From contig CP017039.1 in assembly GCA_001717545.1 (NCBI GenBank), positions 2,170,001-2,234,000 on the forward strand: a DNA stretch of 64,000 bases, written 5' to 3'. The translations under genes were made by a program, and so were the position numbers. This DNA comes from Anaerolineaceae bacterium oral taxon 439 (GTDB lineage Bacteria > Chloroflexota > Anaerolineae > Anaerolineales > Anaerolineaceae). This document shows, in pieces, positions 17,880 through 25,816 of this stretch (position 1 is the stretch's first letter; the number at the start of each line of letters is the position of its first letter). The notes beneath the pieces were generated by a model. That model saw only the letters and a program-made list of their open reading frames with translations. It ran no database searches and had not been told where the DNA came from.

Positions 17880-20086
17880 TCGCCCTCCGCTTCGCTTTCC
17901 GACCCATCCTGAGCGAGCGTTTCGAACCAGTTCTCGTCCCAAAGCCCGGCCTCCGCCGGATCGTTGCCCGCGATCGGAGGCATGTATTCGATCGGGAGCT
18001 TCGGCTGGAGCCGCGCGCTCAGGTCGGCGAACAGGTACAGCAGGTTTGACTTCTGATCCAGGCCCGACTCGTTCAGCTCGCTCGCGTAAACGTAAATCCG
18101 CTCGCCGCAGCGCGCCAACAACGACTGCACCAACCGCTGCATTTCAACCTGGTTCCGCTCGTATTTCCGATAATCGTCCCAAACGTCGCCCTCGCGCCAT
18201 CCCGTCGAGAGGACGGCGTCGTTCGTCAGCGTCCCCATGATCCGTTCCCACCAGCGCGGAGACCCGGCGTTCAGCCAAACCTGATAACGGAACGGCCGGT
18301 TCAGACCGATAAACCCGCCAGCCAGCGTCATCAGGATCGAATTTTCCGGAAATATCGCCGCGTTATCGCGAACCGTCGCCGAAACCATGCCGTCGGCAAC
18401 CGCGCGCATGTACATTCGCCAGGTCAGCCGGCCTTCCGGAAGCGCATCCATCGCTTTCCGATACTTCTTGAGCGAATCGATCAACTTGATAAAACAAAGC
18501 GGAAACGATTCGGCGACCGACCCATGCGCGGCAAAACCCGGCTGTGTCAGGACGTTATGAAAAAAATCGGAGACGGCCTGATCCGGGGGCGTTTCGTCGT
18601 CACGACGCGCTAAGATCCATTCGCTCATGCGGTCGAACGCGCTCAGAAACACGGGGGAACATTCCCTCGTATCTTTCTCGGCCATCTCTTTCAACCGCTT
18701 CGGCGTAAAACGGACCGTTCCGTCCGGCTCGGCCGCCGTTTCAAACGCTTTGACGACGAAAAGCTGAAGCCGAAGCGGATCGATTCCCGGGATAAAAAAC
18801 CGGAGCGTCTGGACCAGGTCCAGGTTCCGGATCGGATATCCCCAGCCGGGCCGCAGCAGCGCCAAAAACGTCAACAGGCAGCGCGACTCGATTTCCACCG
18901 CCAGGCCGCGCGACGCCCGAAACGCGAACGCGCGCAGGTTTTTCAGCCGCAGTTCCCGCTCGAACATCGTATACGTCACATCCGAAAGCAGCGGCGCAAT
19001 AATCACAATATCGCGGCAGTCTACCCCCTGTCCATGAACCAGCGCGGCGATATCGCGCGCCGCGTCCTTAATCATGCGCGGGTAATAATGCGTCAGGTGG
19101 AAACGGAAAGCCTCGACCGGGTTCCCCGGAAGCGACGCGGACGGGGCGTTCGGATTTTCGATCACCGCCGCCAGCGCCCTGACCGAACCGGAGGATACGA
19201 ACGAGTCGCTCAAGACGCCGGTCCGGTCCGCCCCATCGCGCAACTTCCGCGCCGAATCCGGATCGCCGCCCATAAACGTCCGGAACCCGCCGAGCTCGTC
19301 GTAAATCGCCAGCGAGGAATCGACGATATCGCGAATCGAGAGTCCGAACGCGTGCGCAAGCGGGATATCCTCTTCGACATTGTCATGGACAAAGAACTGA
19401 ATATGGTCCTGGAGCCAGCGCCGGTAGAGCGGATTTCCCGCCAGGCAGCGCTGATAAATTTCAAGCTGGAGCGCGAAATCGAGCATGTTATCCGCACGGC
19501 AGGTCTCCTTAAACGAGAGCCCCAGCCGTTGAATCAGATCGAAAACGGATCGCATCGTCCCGTCGCCGCTCCAACTCGACTTCATGCGTTCGGCGTACGT
19601 CTCGAACGGGAAACCCGCCGCCGCCATTTTATGCATCGCCATCGTCGCCTGATTCAGGAACCGGCTCAGCGTCCATTGCAGAACGTTAAACGCGCCGCCT
19701 TCCCAAAGCGGTTCGGCGACCGATTGGAGAACGACCTGCGCCGTTTCAATCGTCAGGAATAAAGGCGCGGATCCGCCCGCCGAATAACCCGCCTCCTCCG
19801 CGATCAGCGGCCAGAACAGGTTGAGATTCTGCTGCACGAAGCCGTTAAACGTCGTCACCCACGCGCTTCGTCCATCTTCAGTCCGAATCCCACGGTACGC
19901 CTCCCCAGCGGACGCGACCGGCGTAAAAACGAGCGTCCGCTTTCCCGCCCGCTGGGCGCTGAGCATGCGCCGGACGCGCGCGCAGCCGACCGTCGTCTTT
20001 CCGGCGCCGGGAATCCCTTCAATAAAGACGCGCCCGGTTAACGGCGCTTCCACGATATTTTTTTGCGCTTCCGTAAGTCGATCCAT
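17876..20086 (-). CDS. AddB-like P-loop protein with degenerate helicase motif II
   Basis: This 736-residue protein starts with an SF1-like Walker A (FIEGIPGAGKTT, K30) and FTPVASAGEAYRGI as motif Ia. Where helicases have DExQD it reads FFVHDNVEEDIPLAHAF. Later segments include VDCRDIVIIAPLLSDVTYTMFE and ASRGLAVEIESR, as in the AddB/RecC second half, but there is no nuclease domain. I infer a structural or regulatory partner of the downstream helicase. ATG 20086 is chosen because homology-like sequence begins there; upstream codons read as random. Its ribosome site is weak. It overlaps the helicase by four bases. Confidence 0.75.
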   Translation of the reverse strand: MDRLTEAQKNIVEAPLTGRVFIEGIPGAGKTTVGCARVRRMLSAQRAGKRTLVFTPVASAGEAYRGIRTEDGRSAWVTTFNGFVQQNLNLFWPLIAEEAGYSAGGSAPLFLTIETAQVVLQSVAEPLWEGGAFNVLQWTLSRFLNQATMAMHKMAAAGFPFETYAERMKSSWSGDGTMRSVFDLIQRLGLSFKETCRADNMLDFALQLEIYQRCLAGNPLYRRWLQDHIQFFVHDNVEEDIPLAHAFGLSIRDIVDSSLAIYDELGGFRTFMGGDPDSARKLRDGADRTGVLSDSFVSSGSVRALAAVIENPNAPSASLPGNPVEAFRFHLTHYYPRMIKDAARDIAALVHGQGVDCRDIVIIAPLLSDVTYTMFERELRLKNLRAFAFRASRGLAVEIESRCLLTFLALLRPGWGYPIRNLDLVQTLRFFIPGIDPLRLQLFVVKAFETAAEPDGTVRFTPKRLKEMAEKDTRECSPVFLSAFDRMSEWILARRDDETPPDQAVSDFFHNVLTQPGFAAHGSVAESFPLCFIKLIDSLKKYRKAMDALPEGRLTWRMYMRAVADGMVSATVRDNAAIFPENSILMTLAGGFIGLNRPFRYQVWLNAGSPRWWERIMGTLTNDAVLSTGWREGDVWDDYRKYERNQVEMQRLVQSLLARCGERIYVYASELNESGLDQKSNLLYLFADLSARLQPKLPIEYMPPIAGNDPAEAGLWDENWFETLAQDGSESEAEGE

Positions 20087-20227
20087 AGTTCGTTCGTCAA
20101 TCCTGATAGTATACCTGATTCGCCGTGGACAGGAAAAAGAAAAATGGAAGGGAAAGAAAAATAAACTCCCCGGAACTTTTCGCGCCGTTTCCGCGTCATA
20201 ATAACAACTGGCAGATAATTCCTCAGG

Positions 20228-20233
20228 TACAAT
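20228..20233 (+). promoter_or_regulatory. Possible -10 box for the LRR lipoprotein
   Basis: TACAAT lies 50 bases upstream of the ATG in the 196-base divergent gap. No -35 match is clear. Confidence 0.3.
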
Positions 20234-20282
20234 ATGAATTGTAAAGCGCATCGATTCTAAGAAGAAAGCAGGTGTCCCCACA

Positions 20283-22619
20283 ATGAAAAACCAGAACCAA
20301 ACCGTCAAAGTTTTAAACCTCCTCCTGACCGTTCTCGCGGTCTTAACGCTGTTCGCCGCGGCCTGCGCGCAGGAGCAGCCTGAAACCGATGAAGAAGACC
20401 TGATCGAATACCCCAATCCTGAAAGCCCCGACGAGAACGCTGAATTCCCGCCCGAAACTCCCGACGAGACGGGATACTTCGGCGTCAGCGCCGAGGACCT
20501 CGCCGCTTTGGACCAGATCTATAACCAGATGACTGAATTCGGGCGTTCGAATTCCGGCTGGTTCGGCGCGAACCCCGATGTCTGTTCCTGGATGGGATTA
20601 GGCTGTGAAAACGGCTCGATTGTCCGCTTTTCGTTCGATAACGTCGAGTTTTTCTGCGAAATACCGTCCGCTTTAACGGCGCTTCCGGCGCTTCGCGAAA
20701 TCCACCTGACGAACACGCTCCTCCGCGGAGTCGTTCCGGATAATTTCCTTCAGAAGGATACCCTCGAACAGGTTGACCTCAGCAATAACCTGTTGACCGG
20801 GCCAATCCCGGAAAACATCTACGCTCCAGGCCTGCAAAATCTTACGTTATCCGGAAATAAGCTGACCGGAGAAAAACAGCAGATGCTGAACGAACGGCCC
20901 AATCTGGCGCAATGTGAGGCGAACCTGACGATCGACCCCTATCGGGAAATCGATCTGACGCCCGGAATCGACGGCGGAATTCCGCCGTCGATCGGAGGCT
21001 TATCGGTAATGAGCCGGCTCGATCTTTCCGGGAACAACCTTTCCGGCGCGCTGCCATACGAAATGACGTATCTATGGTCTTTGGGCTCGCTTTTCCTGAA
21101 CGACAATAACACTGAGCAGCCGTTGATGACCGATCACCCCGAAGTTATCGCCAAATTAGAAATGATTCCGGATAAAAATATCGACGGCGTCGTACTGGCA
21201 AGCCCGCCGACAGTCGAGATTCCGACCGAAGTTCCGACTGATACGCCGGAGCCGACCTGGACGGAAATCCCGACTGAAATTCCGACCGACACGCCGGAGC
21301 CGACCTGGACGGAAATCCCGACCGAAATTCCGACCGACACGCCGGAGCCGACCTGGACGGAAATCCCGACCGAAATTCCGACCGACACGCCGGAGCCGAC
21401 CTGGACAGAAATCCCGACCGAAATTCCGACTGACACGCCGGAGCCGACCTGGACGGAAATCCTGACCGAAATTCCGACCGACACGCCGGAGCCGACCTGG
21501 ACAGAAATCCCGACCGAAGTTCCGACCGACACGCCGGAGCCGCCGACAGCCGTTCCGCCGACGGCCGTTCCACCGACAGCCGTTCCACCAACAGCCGTTC
21601 CACCGACAGCCGTTCCACCGACAGCCGTTCCGCCGACAGCCGTTCCACCAACGGCCGTTCCGCCGACGGCCGTTCCGCCAACGGCCGTTCCACCGACAGC
21701 CGTTCCACCGACAGCCGTTCCACCGACAGCCGTTCCGCCGACGGCCGTTCCGCCGACGGCCGTTCCGCCGACGCCGATCGTTATTACAGTCATTCCACCA
21801 ACCGCTGTCCCGCCAACACCGATCGTCATCACGGTCATTCCCCCGACGCCTGTCCCGCCGACCACCGGTCCTATCATTATTGAGTGGGTCACGGCAACGA
21901 GCCAGCCGTTCTACTGGGCTACCGCCACGCCGCAGCGCAACTGGATGACTGCGACCCCGTATTGGCGATATCAGACCGCGACGCCGATGCCGTATGTTCC
22001 GCCGATCTGGGTGTATCCGACCGCGCCGTCGAATCCCAATTACGTCTATCCAACGTCGCAGCCCAACGTCAATCCGAATCCGCAGCCGCAGTCGACCTAT
22101 TACACGCCGCCGCGGCGGACCGCAGCGCCGCCGAGTAACTGGACTCCGTTCGCGCAGGTCCCGACGGCGACAAAAGCGCCGACCGTCAACCCCGCCTCTC
22201 AATTCGGCTTCACGTACGATTCGGCAGCAATGACCGCGGAACGGCTCCCGGTCTCCTGGAAATATACGGGGATGGACTCATACATGATCAATTACCTGAC
22301 TAAAAATAAGACGCTCTTCCCCGGATTCGCGATGGAATGGACAACGGCTGATAAACTCTGCACCGGGACATCCTGCAAATTTGAGATCCTGAATATCCCG
22401 ATGGACCTGCTCAAAGACGGCGTCTTCTATATCCAGCTCCAGGGACGCGATAAATCAGGACGCGTCTATCAGAGCGATCCGATCGGTCTCCAGGCCGCCG
22501 TAACGCCGGAACCGTCCGCAACGCCGGTCCCGGAAGAAGTCGAGGAAGGGAACTGGTTTACCCGCTTCCTGAAATGGCTCTTTGGACCGATTATCCGCTT
22601 GTTCGGAGGCGACGCATAA
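20283..22619 (+). CDS. Leucine-rich-repeat lipoprotein with two long Pro/Thr repeat arrays
   Basis: This is a 778-residue surface protein. Residues 1-28 form a lipoprotein signal (LLTVLAVLTLFAAAC, Cys28). After an acidic linker, residues ~60-285 contain plant-type leucine-rich repeats (LEQVDLSNNLLTGPIPENI, MSRLDLSGNNLSGALP). Then come about seven 16-residue units of IPTEIPTDTPEPTWTE and fifteen PPTAV units, a Tyr/Trp/Thr/Pro stretch, a globular Ig-like C-domain (~635-740) and an amphipathic end (NWFTRFLKWLFGPIIRLFGG). The arrays probably act as a stiff spacer across the envelope that presents the LRR or C-domain. No enzymatic motif is visible. Such Pro/Thr linkers are common in Anaerolineae. 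Confidence 0.85.
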   Translation: MKNQNQTVKVLNLLLTVLAVLTLFAAACAQEQPETDEEDLIEYPNPESPDENAEFPPETPDETGYFGVSAEDLAALDQIYNQMTEFGRSNSGWFGANPDVCSWMGLGCENGSIVRFSFDNVEFFCEIPSALTALPALREIHLTNTLLRGVVPDNFLQKDTLEQVDLSNNLLTGPIPENIYAPGLQNLTLSGNKLTGEKQQMLNERPNLAQCEANLTIDPYREIDLTPGIDGGIPPSIGGLSVMSRLDLSGNNLSGALPYEMTYLWSLGSLFLNDNNTEQPLMTDHPEVIAKLEMIPDKNIDGVVLASPPTVEIPTEVPTDTPEPTWTEIPTEIPTDTPEPTWTEIPTEIPTDTPEPTWTEIPTEIPTDTPEPTWTEIPTEIPTDTPEPTWTEILTEIPTDTPEPTWTEIPTEVPTDTPEPPTAVPPTAVPPTAVPPTAVPPTAVPPTAVPPTAVPPTAVPPTAVPPTAVPPTAVPPTAVPPTAVPPTAVPPTAVPPTPIVITVIPPTAVPPTPIVITVIPPTPVPPTTGPIIIEWVTATSQPFYWATATPQRNWMTATPYWRYQTATPMPYVPPIWVYPTAPSNPNYVYPTSQPNVNPNPQPQSTYYTPPRRTAAPPSNWTPFAQVPTATKAPTVNPASQFGFTYDSAAMTAERLPVSWKYTGMDSYMINYLTKNKTLFPGFAMEWTTADKLCTGTSCKFEILNIPMDLLKDGVFYIQLQGRDKSGRVYQSDPIGLQAAVTPEPSATPVPEEVEEGNWFTRFLKWLFGPIIRLFGGDA
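21219..21539 (+). repeat. 48-bp tandem repeat (about 7 units) in the LRR lipoprotein
   Basis: Units encode IPTEIPTDTPEPTWTE with small changes (one Leu for Pro, Val for Ile at the ends). High DNA identity between units suggests recent slippage or recombination. Confidence 0.9.
21540..21764 (+). repeat. 15-bp tandem repeat, 15 units, in the LRR lipoprotein
   Basis: Fifteen consecutive PPTAV codon blocks, each of the form CCG-CCG-ACR-GCC-GTT with silent changes. Length variation between strains is likely. Confidence 0.93.
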
Positions 22620-22620
22620 A

Positions 22621-23421
22621 ATGGATTGGTTCGTCTATTTATCCAAGCTGCTGCCGACGCTGATCTATCCGATCGGCCTGACCTTCATCCTCTTAGCCGC
22701 TGCGCTGCTCTCGTTCAGGTCCGAGAAATGCCGAAGGCGGTTCCTGACCGCGGCGTTCCTGATTCTCTGGGTTACCGGGCTGCCTTTTCCCACCGCATGG
22801 CTGACCCGCTCACTCGAGACGTCGGCTCCCCCGCTTCCGGCAGGCGAATCCGCGGAGGTCGCCGTCGTCCTCGGAGGCGGGACGGAATCGTTCGAAGCCC
22901 CGCGCCAGATGGTTGAAATCGGCGGCGCGGGCGACCGAATCCTCTACGCAGCGAAACTGTATCATGAAGGACGGGTCGGGAAGCTTCTTTTCGGCGGCGC
23001 ATATTTCGCGCCGCTGAGCGGAAAGAAGCCCTCGGTCGCCGCCGAAATGGCCGATATCGCGGAGCGGCTCGGCGTCCCGAAGGAAGATATCCTGATCCAG
23101 GAGACGTCGCTAAATACCGCTGAGGAAGCCGCCGCGGACGCGGTCATCCTGCGCGAGATGGACGTTGAAAAAATAATCGTCGTCACCTCCGCGACGCATA
23201 TATTCCGCGCTGTGAATCTCTTCAAAAAACAGGGCTTCGACGTCGTCGCCGCGCCAACCGATTTCACGTACTCGGACGCGGAATGGGAAGACCTGACCCA
23301 TCCAACAGCGGAAAGCTGGTACCGCTATGTCATTCCGCAATCGGGAAACATTCGTGCGTTCGAGACCGCGGTTAAGGAGTACCTTGGCGTACTGATGTAT
23401 CGGATCCGCGGATGGCTTTAG
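22621..23421 (+). CDS. ElyC/YdcF-like DUF218 membrane protein
   Basis: This 266-residue protein has two N-terminal membrane helices (~5-30 and 36-58) and a DUF218 domain. Motifs are VAVVLGGGTESF, GRVGKLLFGG, GVPKEDILIQETSLNTAEEA and KIIVVTSATHIFRAVNLFKKQG. Family members affect envelope biogenesis and lipid-carrier metabolism or reduce vancomycin sensitivity, but their chemistry is not settled. ATG 22621 is one base after the preceding stop, so it is translated from the lipoprotein mRNA; the frame also opens at 22582 without support. A bidirectional terminator follows. Confidence 0.82.
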   Translation: MDWFVYLSKLLPTLIYPIGLTFILLAAALLSFRSEKCRRRFLTAAFLILWVTGLPFPTAWLTRSLETSAPPLPAGESAEVAVVLGGGTESFEAPRQMVEIGGAGDRILYAAKLYHEGRVGKLLFGGAYFAPLSGKKPSVAAEMADIAERLGVPKEDILIQETSLNTAEEAAADAVILREMDVEKIIVVTSATHIFRAVNLFKKQGFDVVAAPTDFTYSDAEWEDLTHPTAESWYRYVIPQSGNIRAFETAVKEYLGVLMYRIRGWL

Positions 23422-23443
23422 AAGAAACGCGGCCCCGCACCCC

Positions 23444-23480
23444 TATAGAAAAACCGCTCGCCGGGAGCGGTTTTTCTATA
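23444..23480. terminator. Bidirectional rho-independent terminator
   Basis: A 16-bp perfect stem (TATAGAAAAACCGCTC / GAGCGGTTTTTCTATA) closes a 5-base loop. It gives a T-run on either strand and serves both the ElyC-like gene (+) and rplT (-). Confidence 0.9.
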
Positions 23481-23509
23481 TATCCTGAATATGCTAATCC
23501 TTCGCCTGT

Positions 23510-23857
23510 TTACGCGTTCGCGGCTTTTACGATCGCGCTGAACGTCTCCGGATCGCGAACGGCCAGATCCGCCAGCATCTTCCGATTCAGGCAGATATCC
23601 GCTTTGCGAAGTCCCGAAATCAGGCGGCTATAAGAAATTCCGTTGATCCGCGCCGCAGCGTTGATCCGCGTAATCCAAAGCTTCCGCAAGTCGCGCTTCC
23701 GTACGCGGCGATCGCGAAAAGCGTAAACCAGACCGGATAACAGCGTTTCATTCGCACGGCGGTAAAGCTTCGAACGAGTCGCTCGATACCCTTCCGCTAA
23801 CTTCAATAATCTCTTGTGCCGGCGATGTCCCTGCGGACCACCCTTAACACGTGCCAT
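23510..23857 (-). CDS. rplT: 50S ribosomal protein L20
   Basis: The 115-residue basic protein binds 23S rRNA early in large-subunit assembly. The start [20 protein letters not shown] and the segments [22 protein letters not shown] and [18 protein letters not shown] are diagnostic, and length is standard. AAAGGAG lies ten bases before ATG 23857. It is the third gene of infC-rpmI-rplT, 85 bases after rpmI. Confidence 0.98.
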   Translation of the reverse strand: MARVKGGPQGHRRHKRLLKLAEGYRATRSKLYRRANETLLSGLVYAFRDRRVRKRDLRKLWITRINAAARINGISYSRLISGLRKADICLNRKMLADLAVRDPETFSAIVKAANA

Positions 23858-23942
23858 AAGCTATAAACTCCTTTGCAAACCCCCGGACGCCGGTTTTTTC
23901 AACCCGTTGCGAACATCCGACAGCCGCACTGAAACGAACCGA

Positions 23943-24173
23943 TTACGCCATATAAGGCGCGAGACGCTTGACGCGGCGGACAATCTTCTTGCCCTCCACC
24001 GGAATCATCTCTGCCAACAGTTTTTTCGTTCGCACGGACGTTCGGCGGCGTAAATGACTCTTCCCGCCTTTCGTGCGGACGATGATGCCGGACCCAGTCA
24101 TGCGAAAACGCTTGGAAGTCGCCTTGTGGGTCTTCAGCTTCAACTTACCCGATACTTTTAATTTGCGTGGCAC
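23943..24173 (-). CDS. rpmI: 50S ribosomal protein L35
   Basis: This 76-residue protein contains the L35 core KLKTHKATSKRFRMTGSG and KGGKSHLRRRTSVRTKK. I choose GTG 24173 (reading MPRKLKVSG) because AAGGAG lies seven bases upstream and L35 proteins normally begin MPK or MPR. An ATG at 24209 would add twelve unrelated residues. Compared with usual 64-66-residue L35 it has a short KLKVSG insertion at the start. Confidence 0.95.
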   Translation of the reverse strand: MPRKLKVSGKLKLKTHKATSKRFRMTGSGIIVRTKGGKSHLRRRTSVRTKKLLAEMIPVEGKKIVRRVKRLAPYMA

Positions 24174-24306
24174 AACAAAACTCCTTAATATTTTATCGCC
24201 GAGACGCATAGGAAAAGAACCGCGTCTTCGACGGATTAGCCTGTAAATTATACCCGGGATTCATCCTTCCGCCGGGAAAGACAAAAAATCAGGACGCTAA
24301 ATTGGA

Positions 24307-24933
24307 TTACGGCTCTCCTTCGCCGTCCTCCTCCTCCTCGTCATCGTACGCCTCGTCGATCTCGTCCTCGATCTCAGGTTCAGGTTCATTCGCGCGTTCT
24401 TCCTTAATTTTAGCGATTTTTTTCATGTTCGGCGCTAAGAGCATCCCCATCGTCCGCCCTTCCATACCCGGCGCCTGCTCGATCATCGCGATATCGCTCA
24501 GGTCCTGCGCAATTTCACGCAAATCCTCCAACGCAATTTCCGGATAAGTAATTTCACGCCCGCGAAACCGAATCGTCACGCGCACCTTCATCCCGCTCAT
24601 CAGCCACCGGCGGGCGTCGCGCGTCTTGAAAGATCGATGATGATCTCCTGTTTTCGGACGCAGCCGGATTTCCTTGATCTCTATTTTCGTTTGAGACTTT
24701 CGGGCTTCCTTCTCTTTTTTCATCCGCTCATACAGGAACTTGCCAAAATCCATCACACGGCAGACCGGCGGATTCCCATTCGGCGAAACCTCTACCAGAT
24801 CCAGATTTGCGTCCTGCGCCATTTTTAACGCTTCGTAGGTCGATATGACGCCGATGTTATTGCCCTGATGATCGATGACCCGAACCTCGGGAACCCGAAT
24901 CGATTCGTTTACGCGAAAATCTTGTGTACTAAT
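24307..24933 (-). CDS. infC: Translation initiation factor IF-3, AUU start, acidic tail
   Basis: The 208-residue factor keeps subunits apart and checks the start codon. The first in-frame ATG (24822) would delete most of the N-domain. The frame upstream encodes DFRVNESIRVPEVRVIDHQG, the conserved IF-3 beginning, and AAGGAG lies six bases before ATT at 24933. This is the classic AUU start through which IF-3 represses its own synthesis. The N-domain (to ~80), linker and C-domain (IKEIRLRPKTGDHH, KVRVTIRFRGRE) are complete. The last ~31 residues are almost all Glu/Asp, beyond the usual IF-3 end. Confidence 0.95.
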   Translation of the reverse strand: MSTQDFRVNESIRVPEVRVIDHQGNNIGVISTYEALKMAQDANLDLVEVSPNGNPPVCRVMDFGKFLYERMKKEKEARKSQTKIEIKEIRLRPKTGDHHRSFKTRDARRWLMSGMKVRVTIRFRGREITYPEIALEDLREIAQDLSDIAMIEQAPGMEGRTMGMLLAPNMKKIAKIKEERANEPEPEIEDEIDEAYDDEEEEDGEGEP

Positions 24934-25071
24934 CTTATGCTCCTTCCAACTTGCCGGCGAATTTCAGGTCAGGCCAGCAAATTACCAGTCAAATATATCA
25001 TAATCCGCGATTTTCCGCAATCATGACCTTTGTCAGGTCTGCAAAAACCCGTCACGATATCCGGAATCCGC

Positions 25072-25077
25072 TATAAT
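25072..25077 (+). promoter_or_regulatory. -10 box placing the rsmG mRNA start near its ATG
   Basis: TATAAT lies only seven bases before ATG 25085, so transcription would begin at or next to the start codon. No Shine-Dalgarno sequence is present. This suggests a leaderless mRNA. Confidence 0.45.
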
Positions 25078-25084
25078 AATCGGC

Positions 25085-25816
25085 ATGACGCCCCTGAACG
25101 AACTCGCAACCGCGGCTCAGCCTTTCCTCGGCTTCCAGCTCACCCCGTCACAACTCGACCAGTTTGAGCGCTTTCTATTCGAAATCCTCGAATGGAACGC
25201 GAAATTCAACCTGACCGCGATCCGCGACCCTGAATCGATTCGCGTGAAACATTTCCTCGATTCCCTGACCGTCGCGACAGGGACCGGCGATCTGAACCGG
25301 AAGACGCTCGCCGACGTCGGGACCGGGGGAGGCTTCCCGGGAATCCCGCTGAAAATCGCGTTCCCGGAACTGAAGCTGACGCTGATCGATTCGATCGGGA
25401 AAAAGCTGAAATTCTGTGAACGCGTCTGCGCGCTTTTCGGCTGGACCGACGTCGTGACGCTGCATGCCCGGGCCGAAGACGCGGGCCGCATGGCGCAGCT
25501 TCGGGAGCGGCAGGATTTCGCGGTCGCCCGCGCCGTATCGCGTCTCCCGGTTCTCTGCGAGTACCTGATGCCGCTCGTGACCGTTGGCGGCGCCATGCTT
25601 GCGCAGAAATCCGCTGACTGCGACGAGGAAATCGCCAGCGCGAAAAAGGCGATCACGCTCCTCGGCGGCGCGTTCGAGTCAAGCCTCCGATTCGAACTCC
25701 CAGGCGCCGGCGGCGAAACGTCCGGCCGCGCCCTCGTCGTCATCCGCAAGCGCAGCTCAACGCCGGCGGCTTACCCGCGTCAGGCCGGGATTCCGCTCAA
25801 AAAACCGCTCGGCTAA
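25085..25816 (+). CDS. rsmG: 16S rRNA (guanine-527-N7)-methyltransferase
   Basis: This 243-residue protein uses SAM to methylate G527 in the 530 loop of 16S rRNA. Characteristic segments are WNAKFNLTAIRDPESIRVKHFLDSL, the SAM-binding DVGTGGGFPGIPLKI, TLIDSIGKKLKFCERV, RAEDAGRM and the C-terminal YPRQAGIPLKKPLG. It has no ribosome site and probably a leaderless message. Its stop overlaps the recF stop on the other strand (25813-25816). Confidence 0.96.
   Translation: MTPLNELATAAQPFLGFQLTPSQLDQFERFLFEILEWNAKFNLTAIRDPESIRVKHFLDSLTVATGTGDLNRKTLADVGTGGGFPGIPLKIAFPELKLTLIDSIGKKLKFCERVCALFGWTDVVTLHARAEDAGRMAQLRERQDFAVARAVSRLPVLCEYLMPLVTVGGAMLAQKSADCDEEIASAKKAITLLGGAFESSLRFELPGAGGETSGRALVVIRKRSSTPAAYPRQAGIPLKKPLG

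Noticed and set aside
19034-19762. 242-residue plus-strand frame inside the AddB-like gene
   Set aside because: Arg-rich shadow without ribosome site, opposite a gene with clear P-loop motif.
21219-21764. CRISPR-like array
   Set aside because: Units of 48 and 15 bp repeat head to tail without unique spacers and stay in one reading frame; no cas genes are present.
21134-21892. 252-residue Gly/Val-rich repeat protein on the minus strand
   Set aside because: It is the antisense shadow of the PTE and PPTAV repeats, which belong to a plus-strand lipoprotein with signal peptide and domains.
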